DNA of 64,000 bases from the NCBI RefSeq assembly GCF_015690355.1, contig NZ_JADPRT010000010.1:248001-312000 (forward strand), given 5' to 3'. The stretch is from Streptacidiphilus fuscans. Its GTDB lineage: Bacteria; Actinomycetota; Actinomycetes; Streptomycetales; Streptomycetaceae. The notes below the pieces were generated by a model, which had not been told where the DNA came from, ran no database searches, and saw only the letters and a program-made list of their open reading frames with translations. The position numbers and the translations under genes are program-made. This document shows, one piece after another, positions 15,997 through 24,719 of this stretch (its first letter is position 1; the number at the start of each line of letters is the position of its first letter).

Positions 15997-18713
15997 GCGG
16001 TACGCACCTCCAGTTCGGGACCGGCGATCAGCGCCGGGGTGAGGATCCGCCCGTCCTCGCCGGGACGTGCGGGACGGATCTGGCCGCGCTCCGGGACGAA
16101 GGTCACGGCCGGGTCGGGCGTGCCGGGGGCGTTGACGAACGAGGCGAACCGCCGCAGCCGCTCGGGGTCCTCCAGTACGGCCGCCCACTCGTCCTGGTAC
16201 GTGCCGACATGACGGTCCATCAGTTCGTCCAGCTCGGCGCAGATGCCGAGCGAGTCGTCCATCACCACGGCCCGGACGTGCTCCAGGCCGCCCTCGATGC
16301 GCTCCAGCCACACCGAGGTCCGCTCCAGCCGGTCGGCGGTGCGGATGTAGAACATCAGGAACCGGTCGATGGTGCGCAGCAGCGTCTCCCGGTCCAGGTC
16401 GGCTGCCAGCAGGTCGGCATGACGGGGCGTCATACCTCCGTTGCCGCCCACGTACAGGTTCCAGCCGGAGGAGGTGGCGATGACGCCGAAGTCCTTGCCC
16501 TGCGCCTCCGCGCACTCGCGGGCGCAGCCGGAGACCGCTGCCTTGAGCTTGTGCGGGGAGCGCAACCCCCGGTAGCGCAGCTCCAGTTCGATCGCCAGGC
16601 CGACCGAGTCCTGGACGCCGAAGCGGCACCAGGTCTCCCCGACACAGGACTTCACGGTGCGCAGCGACTTGCCGTACGCGTGCCCCGACTCGAAGCCCGC
16701 GTCCACCAGTCGCCGCCAGATCGGCGGCAGTTGGTCGACGCTGGCGCCGAAGAGGTCGATCCGCTGGCCACCGGTGATCTTGGTGTAGAGCCCGAAGTCG
16801 CGGGCGATCTCGCCGATCGCGATCAGGCCGTCGGGCGTGATCTCACCGCCCGGGATGCGCGGCACCACCGAGTACGAGCCGTTGCGCTGCAGGTTGGCCA
16901 GGAAGTGGTCGTTGGTGTCCTGCAGCGCGGCCTGCTCACCGTCCAGGATGTGGCCGTTGGCGAGGCTGGCGAGGATGGAGGCGACGGCGGGCTTGCACAC
17001 GTCGCAGCCCTCACCGGTCCCGTGCCCGTCGATCAGCTCGGCGAACCCGGTGATGCCGGTGACCCGGACGATCTCGTAGAGCTCGGCCCGGCTGTGCGTG
17101 AAGTGCTCACACAATCCCTTGTTGACGCTGACGCCCGCGGCCTCCAGCTCGTCGGTGACGATGTTGCCCAGCATCCTCACGCAACTACCGCAGCCGGTAC
17201 CGGCCTTCGTGCACTTCTTCACCTCGGGCACGGTGGCGCAGTCCTGTTCGTGCACGGCCGCGCGGATCTCGCCCTTGCTGACGTTGTGGCAGGAGCAGAT
17301 CACCGCCTCGTCCGGCAGCGCCGCCGCACCGCCACTGTTACCCGCCGGGGCCAGTCCGCTCGGCAGCACCAGCTGCTCCGCCGGGGTCGTGAGCGGCTGC
17401 CCGCCCATCGCGAGCGGGCGCAGCAGCCCGTAGGAGTCGGTGTCGCCGACCAGCACCCCGCCGAGCAGCTGCCCTTCGCGGCCGATCACCAGCTTCTTGT
17501 AGATCCCCGAGCGGCTGTCGCTGTAGAGGACGTCCACCGCGCCGTCGGCAGCGCCGTGCGCGTCGCCGAAGCTGGCCACGTCCACGCCGAGCAGCTTGAG
17601 CTTGGTCGAGGTGTCCGCGCCGGTGAAGCCGTGCTCCTCCGCCACGAAGTCAGCGGCGGAGTCTTGCGCGAAGTCAGCCGAGAACTCAGCCCCGAACTCG
17701 GCCGCGAGCGAGCGCGCCGCCGTCTCCGCCATCGCGTACCCCGGCGCGACCAGCCCGTAGACCCGGCCGTCGACCGCCTGCGCGCACTCGCCGATGGCGT
17801 AGACGTGCGGGTCGCTGGTGCGGCAGCGCTCGTCGACGACGATGCCGCCGCGCTCCCCCACCGGCAGGTCGCACTCCCGGGCCAGCTGGTCACGCGGGCG
17901 GACCCCGGCGGAGAAGATCACCAGGTCGGCCGGGAGCTCGCGTCCGTCGGACAGCTCCATCGCCCGGACCCGGCCCGAGTCGTCGGTCAGGATCGCCTGC
18001 GTGCCGGCCCCCGTGTGGACGTGCACGCCCAGGTCCTCGATCTTGCGGCGCAGCAACCGGCCGCCGCCCTCGTCGACCTGAATCGCCATCAGGCGCGGTG
18101 CGAACTCCACGACATGGGTGGTCAGGCCCATCGCGGTCAGCGCACCGGCGGCCTCCAGGCCCAGGAGCCCGCCGCCGACCACGACGCCGATGCGGCCCTG
18201 CTGCTCTGCTCCGTCGGTGCCGGCAGCTCCGTCGGTGCCTGCAGCTGCGTCGGCGAGTGTGCCCGCGTCCGCGCGGATCGCCTCCAGGTCCTCGATGGTC
18301 CGGTACACGTGGCACCCCGCCGCGTCCTTGCCGGGGACGGGCGGGACGAACGGGTAGGCGCCGGTGGCCAGCACCAGCGCGTCGTAGTGCACGACCTGTC
18401 CCGAGGCCGTGGTGACGGTGTGGGCGGCCCGGTCGATCGCGGCCACCGGGTCGCCCAGCCGCAGGTCGATGCCGTGCTCGGCGAGGAAACCGGGCGGGGT
18501 GAGCGACAGTTCCTCGGCACTCGTGCCCGAGAAGAACGACGTGAGGTGGACCCGGTCGTAGGCGGGCCGCGGCTCCTCGGCCAGCACGGTGACCCGCCAC
18601 CGAGCCGCGCCCGGCTGCTCGGCCAGCTCGGTCAGCGCCTCCAGGAAGCGCTGACCGACCATGCCGTGACCGACCAGCACGAGGTCCTTGGGGGGCGTCG
18701 GGGAGTTGGTCAT
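15993..18713 (-). CDS. nirB: assimilatory nitrite reductase large subunit
   Basis: The siroheme and iron-sulfur catalytic subunit of NAD(P)H nitrite reductase, 906 residues. In order: an FAD site (LVLVGHGMVGQRFLEAL), an NAD site (GVVVGGGLLGLEAAGAL), a BFD-like [2Fe-2S] region (VICSCHNVSKGEI and CTKAGTGCGSC), and the C-terminal siroheme/[4Fe-4S] ligands CVGETWC and CARECAE. Two tandem arrays are inserted: six-residue AGTDGA units in the linker before the NAD motif, and five tetrapeptide units (AEFG/AEFS-type) after the FAD domain at about residues 337-356. The start overlaps the stop of the preceding reductase by 1 nt. It reduces nitrite to ammonium. Confidence 0.95.
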   Translation of the reverse strand: MTNSPTPPKDLVLVGHGMVGQRFLEALTELAEQPGAARWRVTVLAEEPRPAYDRVHLTSFFSGTSAEELSLTPPGFLAEHGIDLRLGDPVAAIDRAAHTVTTASGQVVHYDALVLATGAYPFVPPVPGKDAAGCHVYRTIEDLEAIRADAGTLADAAAGTDGAAGTDGAEQQGRIGVVVGGGLLGLEAAGALTAMGLTTHVVEFAPRLMAIQVDEGGGRLLRRKIEDLGVHVHTGAGTQAILTDDSGRVRAMELSDGRELPADLVIFSAGVRPRDQLARECDLPVGERGGIVVDERCRTSDPHVYAIGECAQAVDGRVYGLVAPGYAMAETAARSLAAEFGAEFSADFAQDSAADFVAEEHGFTGADTSTKLKLLGVDVASFGDAHGAADGAVDVLYSDSRSGIYKKLVIGREGQLLGGVLVGDTDSYGLLRPLAMGGQPLTTPAEQLVLPSGLAPAGNSGGAAALPDEAVICSCHNVSKGEIRAAVHEQDCATVPEVKKCTKAGTGCGSCVRMLGNIVTDELEAAGVSVNKGLCEHFTHSRAELYEIVRVTGITGFAELIDGHGTGEGCDVCKPAVASILASLANGHILDGEQAALQDTNDHFLANLQRNGSYSVVPRIPGGEITPDGLIAIGEIARDFGLYTKITGGQRIDLFGASVDQLPPIWRRLVDAGFESGHAYGKSLRTVKSCVGETWCRFGVQDSVGLAIELELRYRGLRSPHKLKAAVSGCARECAEAQGKDFGVIATSSGWNLYVGGNGGMTPRHADLLAADLDRETLLRTIDRFLMFYIRTADRLERTSVWLERIEGGLEHVRAVVMDDSLGICAELDELMDRHVGTYQDEWAAVLEDPERLRRFASFVNAPGTPDPAVTFVPERGQIRPARPGEDGRILTPALIAGPELEVRTA
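17644..17703 (-). repeat. 5 x 12-bp tandem array in nirB
   Basis: Five 12-bp units, plus-strand consensus GCGAAGTCAGCC, encoding AEFG/AEFS/ADFA-type tetrapeptides between the FAD-binding module and the rest of NirB. Confidence 0.88.
18208..18256 (-). repeat. 18-bp tandem array in nirB
   Basis: Two near-identical 18-bp units (plus strand GCTCCGTCGGTGCCGGCA) followed by a partial third copy. They encode AGTDGA repeats just before the NAD-binding motif. Confidence 0.85.
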
Positions 18714-20038
18714 CAGGAGGCTCCGTACGTGGTGAGCAGGTGCAGGGGTGGGGTGTCGGGCAGCGGGTCGTCGCGCTCGTAGGCCCGGGTCAGCGCGCCC
18801 ACGGTGGTCAGGTCGCCGACGAGGATCCCGCCGACCAGCCGGTCGCCGCGGAGGACGAGCTTCTTGTAACTGCCGCGCGTGCCATCGGTGATCCGCAGCA
18901 CGTCGCGTTCCGTGTGATGGTCGGCGTCGGCGTCCCTGTCGACCTCGCCGTCCGTGTCGACCTCGCCGTCCGTGTCGACGTCGGTGTGCGCCTCGCCGAA
19001 CGCCGCGTACTCCAGTGGGCCGGCGCTCAGTCGGGCCACTGGCCGGGAGCCGGTGTACACCGCCTCCGGGTCCGCGCCGGAGAGCCGCGCGGCCAGGACG
19101 TCGGCCTGCTGCCAGGCCGGTCCGGAGAGTCCGTGGACCACGCCGCGGTGCTCGGCGCAGTCGCCGATCGCATGCACGCCCGGGCGCGTGACCCCGCCGA
19201 CCCGGGCGGTGAGCGTGTCGTCGACGACGATCCCCGACCCGACGTCCAGCCCGCTGGCGTGGGCCAGCCCCGTGCGCGGTCGGACGCCGCAGGCCAGCAC
19301 CGTCAGGTCGGTGCCGAGGCGGTATCCGTTGGCCAGCTCCACGGCTCCGCGACCGGCCGAGTCCGAGGTCAACGCGCGGGCGCGGTTGCGCGGGTAGGTC
19401 TCGACACCGAGCGTCCGCAGCCGCCCGCGCAGCACCTCCGCCGCTTCGAAGTCGAGTTGACGCTCAATCAGATGCGGTCCCTGGTGCACGATCTCGACCG
19501 GCAGCCCGAGCGCGGCCAAGGCCCGCGCCACGCTGACGCCGAGCACGCCGCCGCCGATCACCACGGCCCGCTCCGCCGAGGCGGCCTCCCCCGCCAGCCG
19601 GACGCAGTCGGCGAGGCTCCGCAGCGCGTGCACGCCGTCCCGCAGGCCGGACCCGTCCGACCGGCGCAGCCCCCGGATCGGCGGCAGCACCGGGTTGGCC
19701 CCGGTCGCGAAGACCAGCTCGTCAAAGGCCTCGACGGAGCCACCGGCCAGCGTCAACTTCCGTGCGTCGAGGTCGACGCCGATCACCTCGCCGCCCAGGC
19801 ACAGCCGTGCGCCGCCGACCGGCAGCGCGACCGCCTCCGCGTCGTAGCGCCCCGTGAGCACGTCGGCGAGCAGCACCCTGTTGTACGGGGCACGCGGCTC
19901 CGCACCGTAGAGGGTCACCTGGGCGGTACCGCCCAGTGCCTGGTAGCGCTCGGCGAACCGGGCCGCTGCCATTCCCGCCCCGATCACGGCGATCTGCTGA
20001 CGTGCGATGCCAGCCTGCTGGTGGGGGGCGGTCATCAC
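18713..20038 (-). CDS. FAD-dependent NAD(P)H reductase for nitrate assimilation (NasB-like)
   Basis: A 441-residue pyridine nucleotide-disulfide-type oxidoreductase. The FAD motif IAVIGAGMAAARFAERY and NAD motif AVVIGGGVLGVSVARAL are clear, and GVHAIGDCAEH is the second FAD contact. It is a paralogue of the N-terminal half of NirB: both end with SYKKLV/IYKKLV followed by GGILVGD/GGVLVGD. It lacks the BFD cluster, so it probably passes electrons from NAD(P)H directly, or through a ferredoxin, to the nitrate reductase encoded next to it. The GTG at 20038 overlaps the upstream stop as GTGA; ATG at 20035 is equally possible. An 18-bp array encodes DTDGEV repeats near residue 360. Confidence 0.85.
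   Translation of the reverse strand: MMTAPHQQAGIARQQIAVIGAGMAAARFAERYQALGGTAQVTLYGAEPRAPYNRVLLADVLTGRYDAEAVALPVGGARLCLGGEVIGVDLDARKLTLAGGSVEAFDELVFATGANPVLPPIRGLRRSDGSGLRDGVHALRSLADCVRLAGEAASAERAVVIGGGVLGVSVARALAALGLPVEIVHQGPHLIERQLDFEAAEVLRGRLRTLGVETYPRNRARALTSDSAGRGAVELANGYRLGTDLTVLACGVRPRTGLAHASGLDVGSGIVVDDTLTARVGGVTRPGVHAIGDCAEHRGVVHGLSGPAWQQADVLAARLSGADPEAVYTGSRPVARLSAGPLEYAAFGEAHTDVDTDGEVDTDGEVDRDADADHHTERDVLRITDGTRGSYKKLVLRGDRLVGGILVGDLTTVGALTRAYERDDPLPDTPPLHLLTTYGAS
18938..18973 (-). repeat. 2 x 18-bp tandem array in the NasB-like gene
   Basis: Two identical 18-bp units (plus strand GTCGACCTCGCCGTCCGT) with a partial third copy after them, encoding DTDGEV repeats in an acidic loop. 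Confidence 0.88.
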
Positions 20039-22314
20039 GCGGCCCGTTCGACGCGGACGGCGCAGACCTTGAACTCGGGCATCTTCGACGTGGGATCCAG
20101 CGCCGGGTTGGTCAGCGTGTTGGCCCGCCCCGGACCGGCCCAGTGGAACGGCATGAAGACGGTGTCCGGTCTGACGGTCCCGGTGATCCGCGCCGCCGCG
20201 ACGGCCCGCCCTCGGCGCGAGGTGACCGCGACCAACTCCCCCTCGGCGATCTCCAGACGCGCCGCGACCAGCGGATGCAGCTCGACGAACGGGCCCGGCG
20301 CGGCCGAGCTGAGCGCCGCCACCCGACGCGTCTGCGCCCCGCTCTGGTACTGCGCCAGCACCCGTCCGGTGGTCAGGTAGAGCGGGTACTCGTCGTCCGG
20401 CTCCTCCGCCGCGGGCCGATGGGTCACGGCCGCGAACCGGGCCCGCCCGTCGGGCGTCGCGAAGGCGTCGAGGAAGAGGCGCGGAGTGCCGGGATGGCGC
20501 TCGTCGGGGCAGGGCCAGAAGACGCCGTCCTCGGCCTCGATCCGGGCGTAGTCGATGCCCGCGTAGTCCGCCTGCCCGCCGGCCGAGGCGCGGCGCAACT
20601 CGTCGAACACCGTCTCCGGATCGTCGTCGAACCTGCCGCCCATCCTGTGCGTCCGTTGCGTCCCTTGTGGCAGGTAACCGGCGTCGGGTGCTTCGACGGC
20701 CTCGCGTGTTTCGACGGCCTCCGGATCGTCAGTCGCGGCGAGCCGCTCGGCCAGCTCGCGCAGGACCCACAGGTCGGATCGCACGCCCTCGGGCGGCGTC
20801 AGGGCCTGGCGACGCAGGATGACCCGGCCCTCCAGATTGGTCAGGGTCCCGGTCTCCTCCGCCCACTGCGCCGCCGGGAGTACGACGTCGGCCAGCTGCG
20901 CGGTCTCGGAGAGCACCAGGTCGCTGACGACCAGCAGGTCCAACGCCCGTAGCCGCTCTGCCACATGAGCCGCGCGCGGGGCGGAGACCACCGGGTTGGA
21001 ACCCATGACCAGCAGTGCCCGCACCCCGTCCGGACCGGGCCGGCCGAGGCTGTCCAGCAGCTCGTAGGCGGACCGTCCGGCACGCGGCAGCGACTCAGGC
21101 GGCACGCCCCAGACCGCGGCGACGTGCGCCCGTGCGGCCGGGTCCTCGATCGAGCGGTAGCCGGGCAGTTGGTCGGCCTTCTGACCGTGCTCGCGTCCGC
21201 CCTGGCCGTTGCCCTGACCGGTCAGGCAGCCGTAGCCGCTGTACCGTCGGCCCGCCTTGCCGGACGCGAGGCAGAGGTTGATCCACGCGCCGACCGTGTC
21301 GGTGCCCTTGCTCTGCTGCTCCGGGCCACGCGCGGTCAGCACCATCCCGGTCCTGGCCCGGCCGAAGAGCCCGGCCGCGTCGCGGAGTTGAGCCACCGGG
21401 ACGCCGGTGATCCGCTCCACCCGCTCCGGCCAGTGCGCCATCGCGGTCTCGCGAGCCGCCTCGAACCCCGTGGTCCGGGTGGCAACGAAGTCGTGGTCCA
21501 CCATGCCGTCCGCGATCAGCAGGTGCAGCAGCCCGAGAGCCAGTGCCAGATCGGTACCGGGCTGCGGCTGCAGGTGCAGGTCGGCCTGCTCGGCCGTACG
21601 GGTACGGCGTGGATCGACGACGATCAACGTGCCGCCGTTCTCCGGCAGTTCGCGGAAGTAGCGCAGCGCGGGCGGCATGGTCTCGGCCGGGTTCGCGCCG
21701 ACCAGGATCAAGCACTCGGTGTGCGGGATGTCCGCCAGCGGGAACGGCAGTCCCCGGTCCAGCCCGAAGGCCAGCCGTCCGGCTGCCGCCGCCGAGGACA
21801 TGCAGAACCGGCCGTTGTAGTCGATGTTCGCCGTCCGCAGCGCGATACGGGCGAACTTGCCCAGCTGGTAGGCCTTCTCGTTGGTCAGCCCGCCCCCGCC
21901 GAAGACCCCGACCGCGTCCGCGCCGTGCTCGGCCCGTACCGCTGCCAGCCCGCCCGCGACCCGGTCCAGCGCCTCCGCCCAGCTCGCGGCGCGCAGTTCG
22001 CCCCGCGCGCCGGGCCCGGCACCCGCGCCGCCCACGCCGCCCACGCCGCCCACGCCGCCCACGCCGCCCACGCCGCCCACGCCACGATCCCTGACGAGCG
22101 GGGTGGTCAGTCGGACCGCCGGGTCGAGCAGCGCCGCCGCCGACTGGCCCTTGCCGCACAACGCGCCCCGGTTCACCGGGAACTCCGCACGCTCGCGAAC
22201 CTCGACCGGCACCCCCGCCGACGCCCGGACGGCGAGCCGCATCCCGCACTGCAGAGAGCAGTACGGGCAGTGGGTGTCGGTGAGTCGCGCATCGCCGAGG
22301 AGCTGGGGAGTCAT
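20035..22314 (-). CDS. nasC: assimilatory nitrate reductase catalytic subunit (molybdopterin)
   Basis: A 759-residue molybdenum bis-MGD oxidoreductase that reduces nitrate to nitrite. The N-terminal [4Fe-4S] site has the CPYCSLQC pattern with the fourth Cys in GALCGKGQSA. Downstream are FCMSSAAAAGRLAFG, LILVGANPAETMPPALRYF and the C-terminal MGD-binding FMPFHWAGPGRANTLTNPALD. The ending MPEFKVCAVRVERA is typical of assimilatory enzymes. There is no C-terminal BFD domain, so an external electron donor is needed. It is first in a five-gene operon with 1-4 nt overlaps throughout. A glycine-rich linker at about residues 79-96 is made by six perfect 9-bp repeats. Confidence 0.93.
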   Translation of the reverse strand: MTPQLLGDARLTDTHCPYCSLQCGMRLAVRASAGVPVEVRERAEFPVNRGALCGKGQSAAALLDPAVRLTTPLVRDRGVGGVGGVGGVGGVGGVGGAGAGPGARGELRAASWAEALDRVAGGLAAVRAEHGADAVGVFGGGGLTNEKAYQLGKFARIALRTANIDYNGRFCMSSAAAAGRLAFGLDRGLPFPLADIPHTECLILVGANPAETMPPALRYFRELPENGGTLIVVDPRRTRTAEQADLHLQPQPGTDLALALGLLHLLIADGMVDHDFVATRTTGFEAARETAMAHWPERVERITGVPVAQLRDAAGLFGRARTGMVLTARGPEQQSKGTDTVGAWINLCLASGKAGRRYSGYGCLTGQGNGQGGREHGQKADQLPGYRSIEDPAARAHVAAVWGVPPESLPRAGRSAYELLDSLGRPGPDGVRALLVMGSNPVVSAPRAAHVAERLRALDLLVVSDLVLSETAQLADVVLPAAQWAEETGTLTNLEGRVILRRQALTPPEGVRSDLWVLRELAERLAATDDPEAVETREAVEAPDAGYLPQGTQRTHRMGGRFDDDPETVFDELRRASAGGQADYAGIDYARIEAEDGVFWPCPDERHPGTPRLFLDAFATPDGRARFAAVTHRPAAEEPDDEYPLYLTTGRVLAQYQSGAQTRRVAALSSAAPGPFVELHPLVAARLEIAEGELVAVTSRRGRAVAAARITGTVRPDTVFMPFHWAGPGRANTLTNPALDPTSKMPEFKVCAVRVERAA
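22027..22080 (-). repeat. 6 x 9-bp perfect tandem array in the nitrate reductase gene
   Basis: Six identical copies of GCCGCCCAC (plus strand) encode a run of VGG triplets. Perfect identity suggests a recent expansion that could vary in copy number between strains. Confidence 0.95.
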
Positions 22315-22424
22315 GCCAACGACCTTGACCGGCAGCCGTTACACCGCCGCGTCCCCGGTGTTGCGGCAGCGGTACGCGTCCCTCACGCCGCCCGGGGGAC
22401 GGGGTGGGACGGCGGACATCTGCG

Positions 22425-22461
22425 GTAACACACGGGACCGGTTCACTAACGCCCACGTGAT
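22425..22461. promoter_or_regulatory. possible weak GlnR site between the nas operon and nnaR
   Basis: GTAAC, six bases, then GACCG, followed 5 bp later by CTAAC, six bases and GTGAT, roughly follow the GlnR a-b-a-b half-site layout (gTnAc-n6-GaAAc). The b-sites are poor. It lies in the divergent promoter region of the nitrate genes, which GlnR controls in Streptomyces. Confidence 0.25.
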
Positions 22462-22505
22462 GGGCGAGCAACCTCCCGGTAACGCGGGAGCCGGAGTCTT
22501 CGTCC

Positions 22506-23720
22506 ATGGGCACTGCACCGCCGCGATCCGAACCACCCCCGCAATCCGAACCACCGCCTCGATCCGAATCGCCGCCCCCTTCCGAGCCACCGCCTCCCTC
22601 GGACGGCTTCGCCGGGATGGGTCCGCTGACCGGGTTCACCGTCGGCGTCACCGCCGCGCGCCGACGCGACGAGCTGGTCGCGCTGCTGACGCGGCGTGGC
22701 GCGCGCGTGGTCGAGGCCCCAGCGTTGCGGATCCTCCCGCTGGAGGACGACGTGGCGCTGCGGCACGCCACGGAGCAATGCCTGACCGCGCCCCTGGACT
22801 ACGTCGTGGCCACCACCGGCGTGGGCTGGCGCGGTTGGATGAGCGCCGCCGACGGCTGGGGACGCGGCGCCGAACTCGCCGCCGCCTGCCGCGACGCGGT
22901 GGTGCTGACCCGCGGCCCGAAGGCGACCGGAGCGGTCCGCGCCAGCGGCCTGGACGAGGCCTGGTCCCCGACCACCGAGGCCACCGACGAACTGCTGACC
23001 TGGCTGCTCGCCCGCCCCCTGGCCGGCCGCCGGATCGCGGTACAGGAGCACGGCCTGCCCCTCGACACGTTCGCCGCCGCGCTGCGTGAGCGTGGCGCGG
23101 AGGTGGTCTCCGTCCCCGTCTACCGCTGGGCTCCGCCGGAGGACCCGGCAGCGGTGCGACGCCTGGTCGAGCAGACCGTCCGCCGCGAGATCCACGCGCT
23201 GACCTTCACCAGCGCCCCCGCGATCACCGCCTTCCTGGAGACCGCCGCGGCCGAGGGCCTGCGCGAGCTCGCCCTGGAGGCGATGCGCGCGGACGTCCTC
23301 TCGCTCTGCGTCGGCCCGGTCTGCGCCAGACCGCTGCTGGAGGCCGACCTGCCGGTGGTCTGGCCCGACCGGGGCCGACTCGGCGCCATGGTCCGCACCC
23401 TCACCGAGGTGCTCCCCGCCCGCAGCCGCCGCCACCTCCAACTCGGCGGACGCGAACTGGTGCTGCAGGGCAGCGCCCTGCTCGTCGACGGCGAGAGCCA
23501 CTGGCTCTCCCCCAAGGGCGCCGCCCTGCTGCGCGCCCTCGCCGAGCGTCCCGGCTGGGTTCTCAGCCGCGCCGAACTGCTCCGCCGCGTCTGGGCCGAC
23601 TCCGACGCCGACGAGCACGCGGTCGAGGCCGCCGTGGCCCGGCTGCGCGCCGCACTCGGTCCGCACGGCGACCTGGTCCGCACCGTCCCCAAGCGCGGCT
23701 ACCGCCTGGCGGCCGGATGA
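22506..23720 (+). CDS. nnaR: uroporphyrinogen-III synthase-like / winged-helix regulator (NnaR type)
   Basis: A 404-residue fusion of a HemD-like domain (about 40-290) and an OmpR-type winged helix (about 305-404: SPKGAALLRALAERPGWVLS, then AVEAAVARLRAAL and TVPKRGYRL). This architecture is that of NnaR, which in Streptomyces coelicolor works with GlnR to activate nitrate and nitrite assimilation genes. It is divergent from the nitrate operon, which fits that role. Whether the HemD domain is still an enzyme or now senses a tetrapyrrole cannot be told from sequence. The first 35 residues are a six-residue SEPPPQ-type array. Its stop overlaps the next start as ATGA. Confidence 0.88.
   Translation: MGTAPPRSEPPPQSEPPPRSESPPPSEPPPPSDGFAGMGPLTGFTVGVTAARRRDELVALLTRRGARVVEAPALRILPLEDDVALRHATEQCLTAPLDYVVATTGVGWRGWMSAADGWGRGAELAAACRDAVVLTRGPKATGAVRASGLDEAWSPTTEATDELLTWLLARPLAGRRIAVQEHGLPLDTFAAALRERGAEVVSVPVYRWAPPEDPAAVRRLVEQTVRREIHALTFTSAPAITAFLETAAAEGLRELALEAMRADVLSLCVGPVCARPLLEADLPVVWPDRGRLGAMVRTLTEVLPARSRRHLQLGGRELVLQGSALLVDGESHWLSPKGAALLRALAERPGWVLSRAELLRRVWADSDADEHAVEAAVARLRAALGPHGDLVRTVPKRGYRLAAG
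22527..22598 (+). repeat. 4 x 18-bp tandem array in nnaR
   Basis: Four 18-bp units (consensus TCCGAACCACCGCCTCGA) encode SEPPPx hexapeptides at the N-terminus of the regulator. Confidence 0.9.
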
Positions 23721-24607
23721 GTGCCACAGCCCCGGCCGGCGACGGAGCGGCCCACGGCATACCGGCTCATCGCGTGGCGGCCCACGGCATACCGGCCCCT
23801 TCAACGGTTCGCCGTACGCCGACGCTGCTCATCGTCGCTCACGGCACCCGCGATCCGGAGGGCGTCGCCGCGACCGAGGCTCTGGTCGCCCGGGTCCGGG
23901 AGCTGCGCCCCGAGCTCTCCGTGGCGTGCTGCTACCTCGACCTGGTCTCCCCGTCGCTGCCCGAGGCACTGGCCCGGCTGCACGGTCCGGTGGTGCTGGT
24001 CCCGCTGCTGCTCGGTGCGGGGTACCACGTCCGCGTCGACATCCCTGACGCCGTCGCTGCAGCCCCGAGCCTCGGCGCAGTGCACGTGGCCGACGCGCTC
24101 GGCCCGCATCCGCTGTTGGTCGATGCGCTCACCGACCGGCTGGCGGAGGCCGGCTGGCGTTCCGGACACGGCCCGGTGGTGCTCGCCGCCGCCGGATCCA
24201 CCGACCCGGACGCGAACGCGGACGCCGATGCGATGGCGGCGCTGCTGGGCGAGCGCCATCCGTGCACCACGGTCGTCCCGTCCTACCTCTGCGCCGCGGG
24301 CCCGACTCCGGCCGAGGCCGTCTCCGCACTGCGGGCTGCCGGACACGACCGCGTCGCGGTCGCCGAGTATCTGCTCAGCCCCGGCTTCTTCGCCCGGAAG
24401 GCCGCACGGTCCGGCGCATGGACCACCTCCGCCCCCTTGGGCCCACACGACGCGATCGCCCAACTGGTCACGCTCCGCTACGACGAGGCCCTCCGTCGCG
24501 CGACGACTCGCGGCCGAGCCGGGGGCGTACGGGAGCACATTCGGGGCGCACGCTCACACCCGGGTACCGAGGGGCGCACAACTGCCCCATTCACTCACGG
24601 AGCGTGA
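23717..24607 (+). CDS. sirohydrochlorin chelatase (CbiX family)
   Basis: A 296-residue CbiX-type chelatase that should insert Fe2+ into sirohydrochlorin to make siroheme, the cofactor of NirB. The active-site His is in LLIVAHGTRDPEG at the domain start (about residue 41). A second half-domain follows with VVLAAAGSTDPDANADA, in the position of the duplicated motif. It is translationally coupled to nnaR (ATGA overlap). The N-terminal extension contains a 20-bp exact direct repeat that encodes AAHGIPA twice. The C-terminal 40 residues are basic and look disordered. A cobalt chelatase role is possible but less likely in this setting. Confidence 0.85.
   Translation: MSATAPAGDGAAHGIPAHRVAAHGIPAPSTVRRTPTLLIVAHGTRDPEGVAATEALVARVRELRPELSVACCYLDLVSPSLPEALARLHGPVVLVPLLLGAGYHVRVDIPDAVAAAPSLGAVHVADALGPHPLLVDALTDRLAEAGWRSGHGPVVLAAAGSTDPDANADADAMAALLGERHPCTTVVPSYLCAAGPTPAEAVSALRAAGHDRVAVAEYLLSPGFFARKAARSGAWTTSAPLGPHDAIAQLVTLRYDEALRRATTRGRAGGVREHIRGARSHPGTEGRTTAPFTHGA
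23747..23796 (+). repeat. 20-bp direct repeat, 30-bp period, in the chelatase gene
   Basis: GCGGCCCACGGCATACCGGC occurs at 23747 and again at 23777, encoding AAHGIPA twice in the N-terminal extension. Confidence 0.92.
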
Positions 24608-24719
24608 CCGACTCCTGACCGAACGCCAGCTTTGTCGCAAACTCCCTTGTCTGAGTGGGTGCTTGACGGGGCATCACAGGGGGAAGCCCCGGAAGCCAGG
24701 CACCCGGAGGGAGCCGTCC

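Noticed and set aside
16209..18782. 857-codon plus-strand ORF opposite nirB
   Set aside because: Antisense shadow; nirB has the full set of cofactor motifs.
20965..22428. Long plus-strand ORF opposite the nitrate reductase gene
   Set aside because: Antisense shadow with no recognisable domain.
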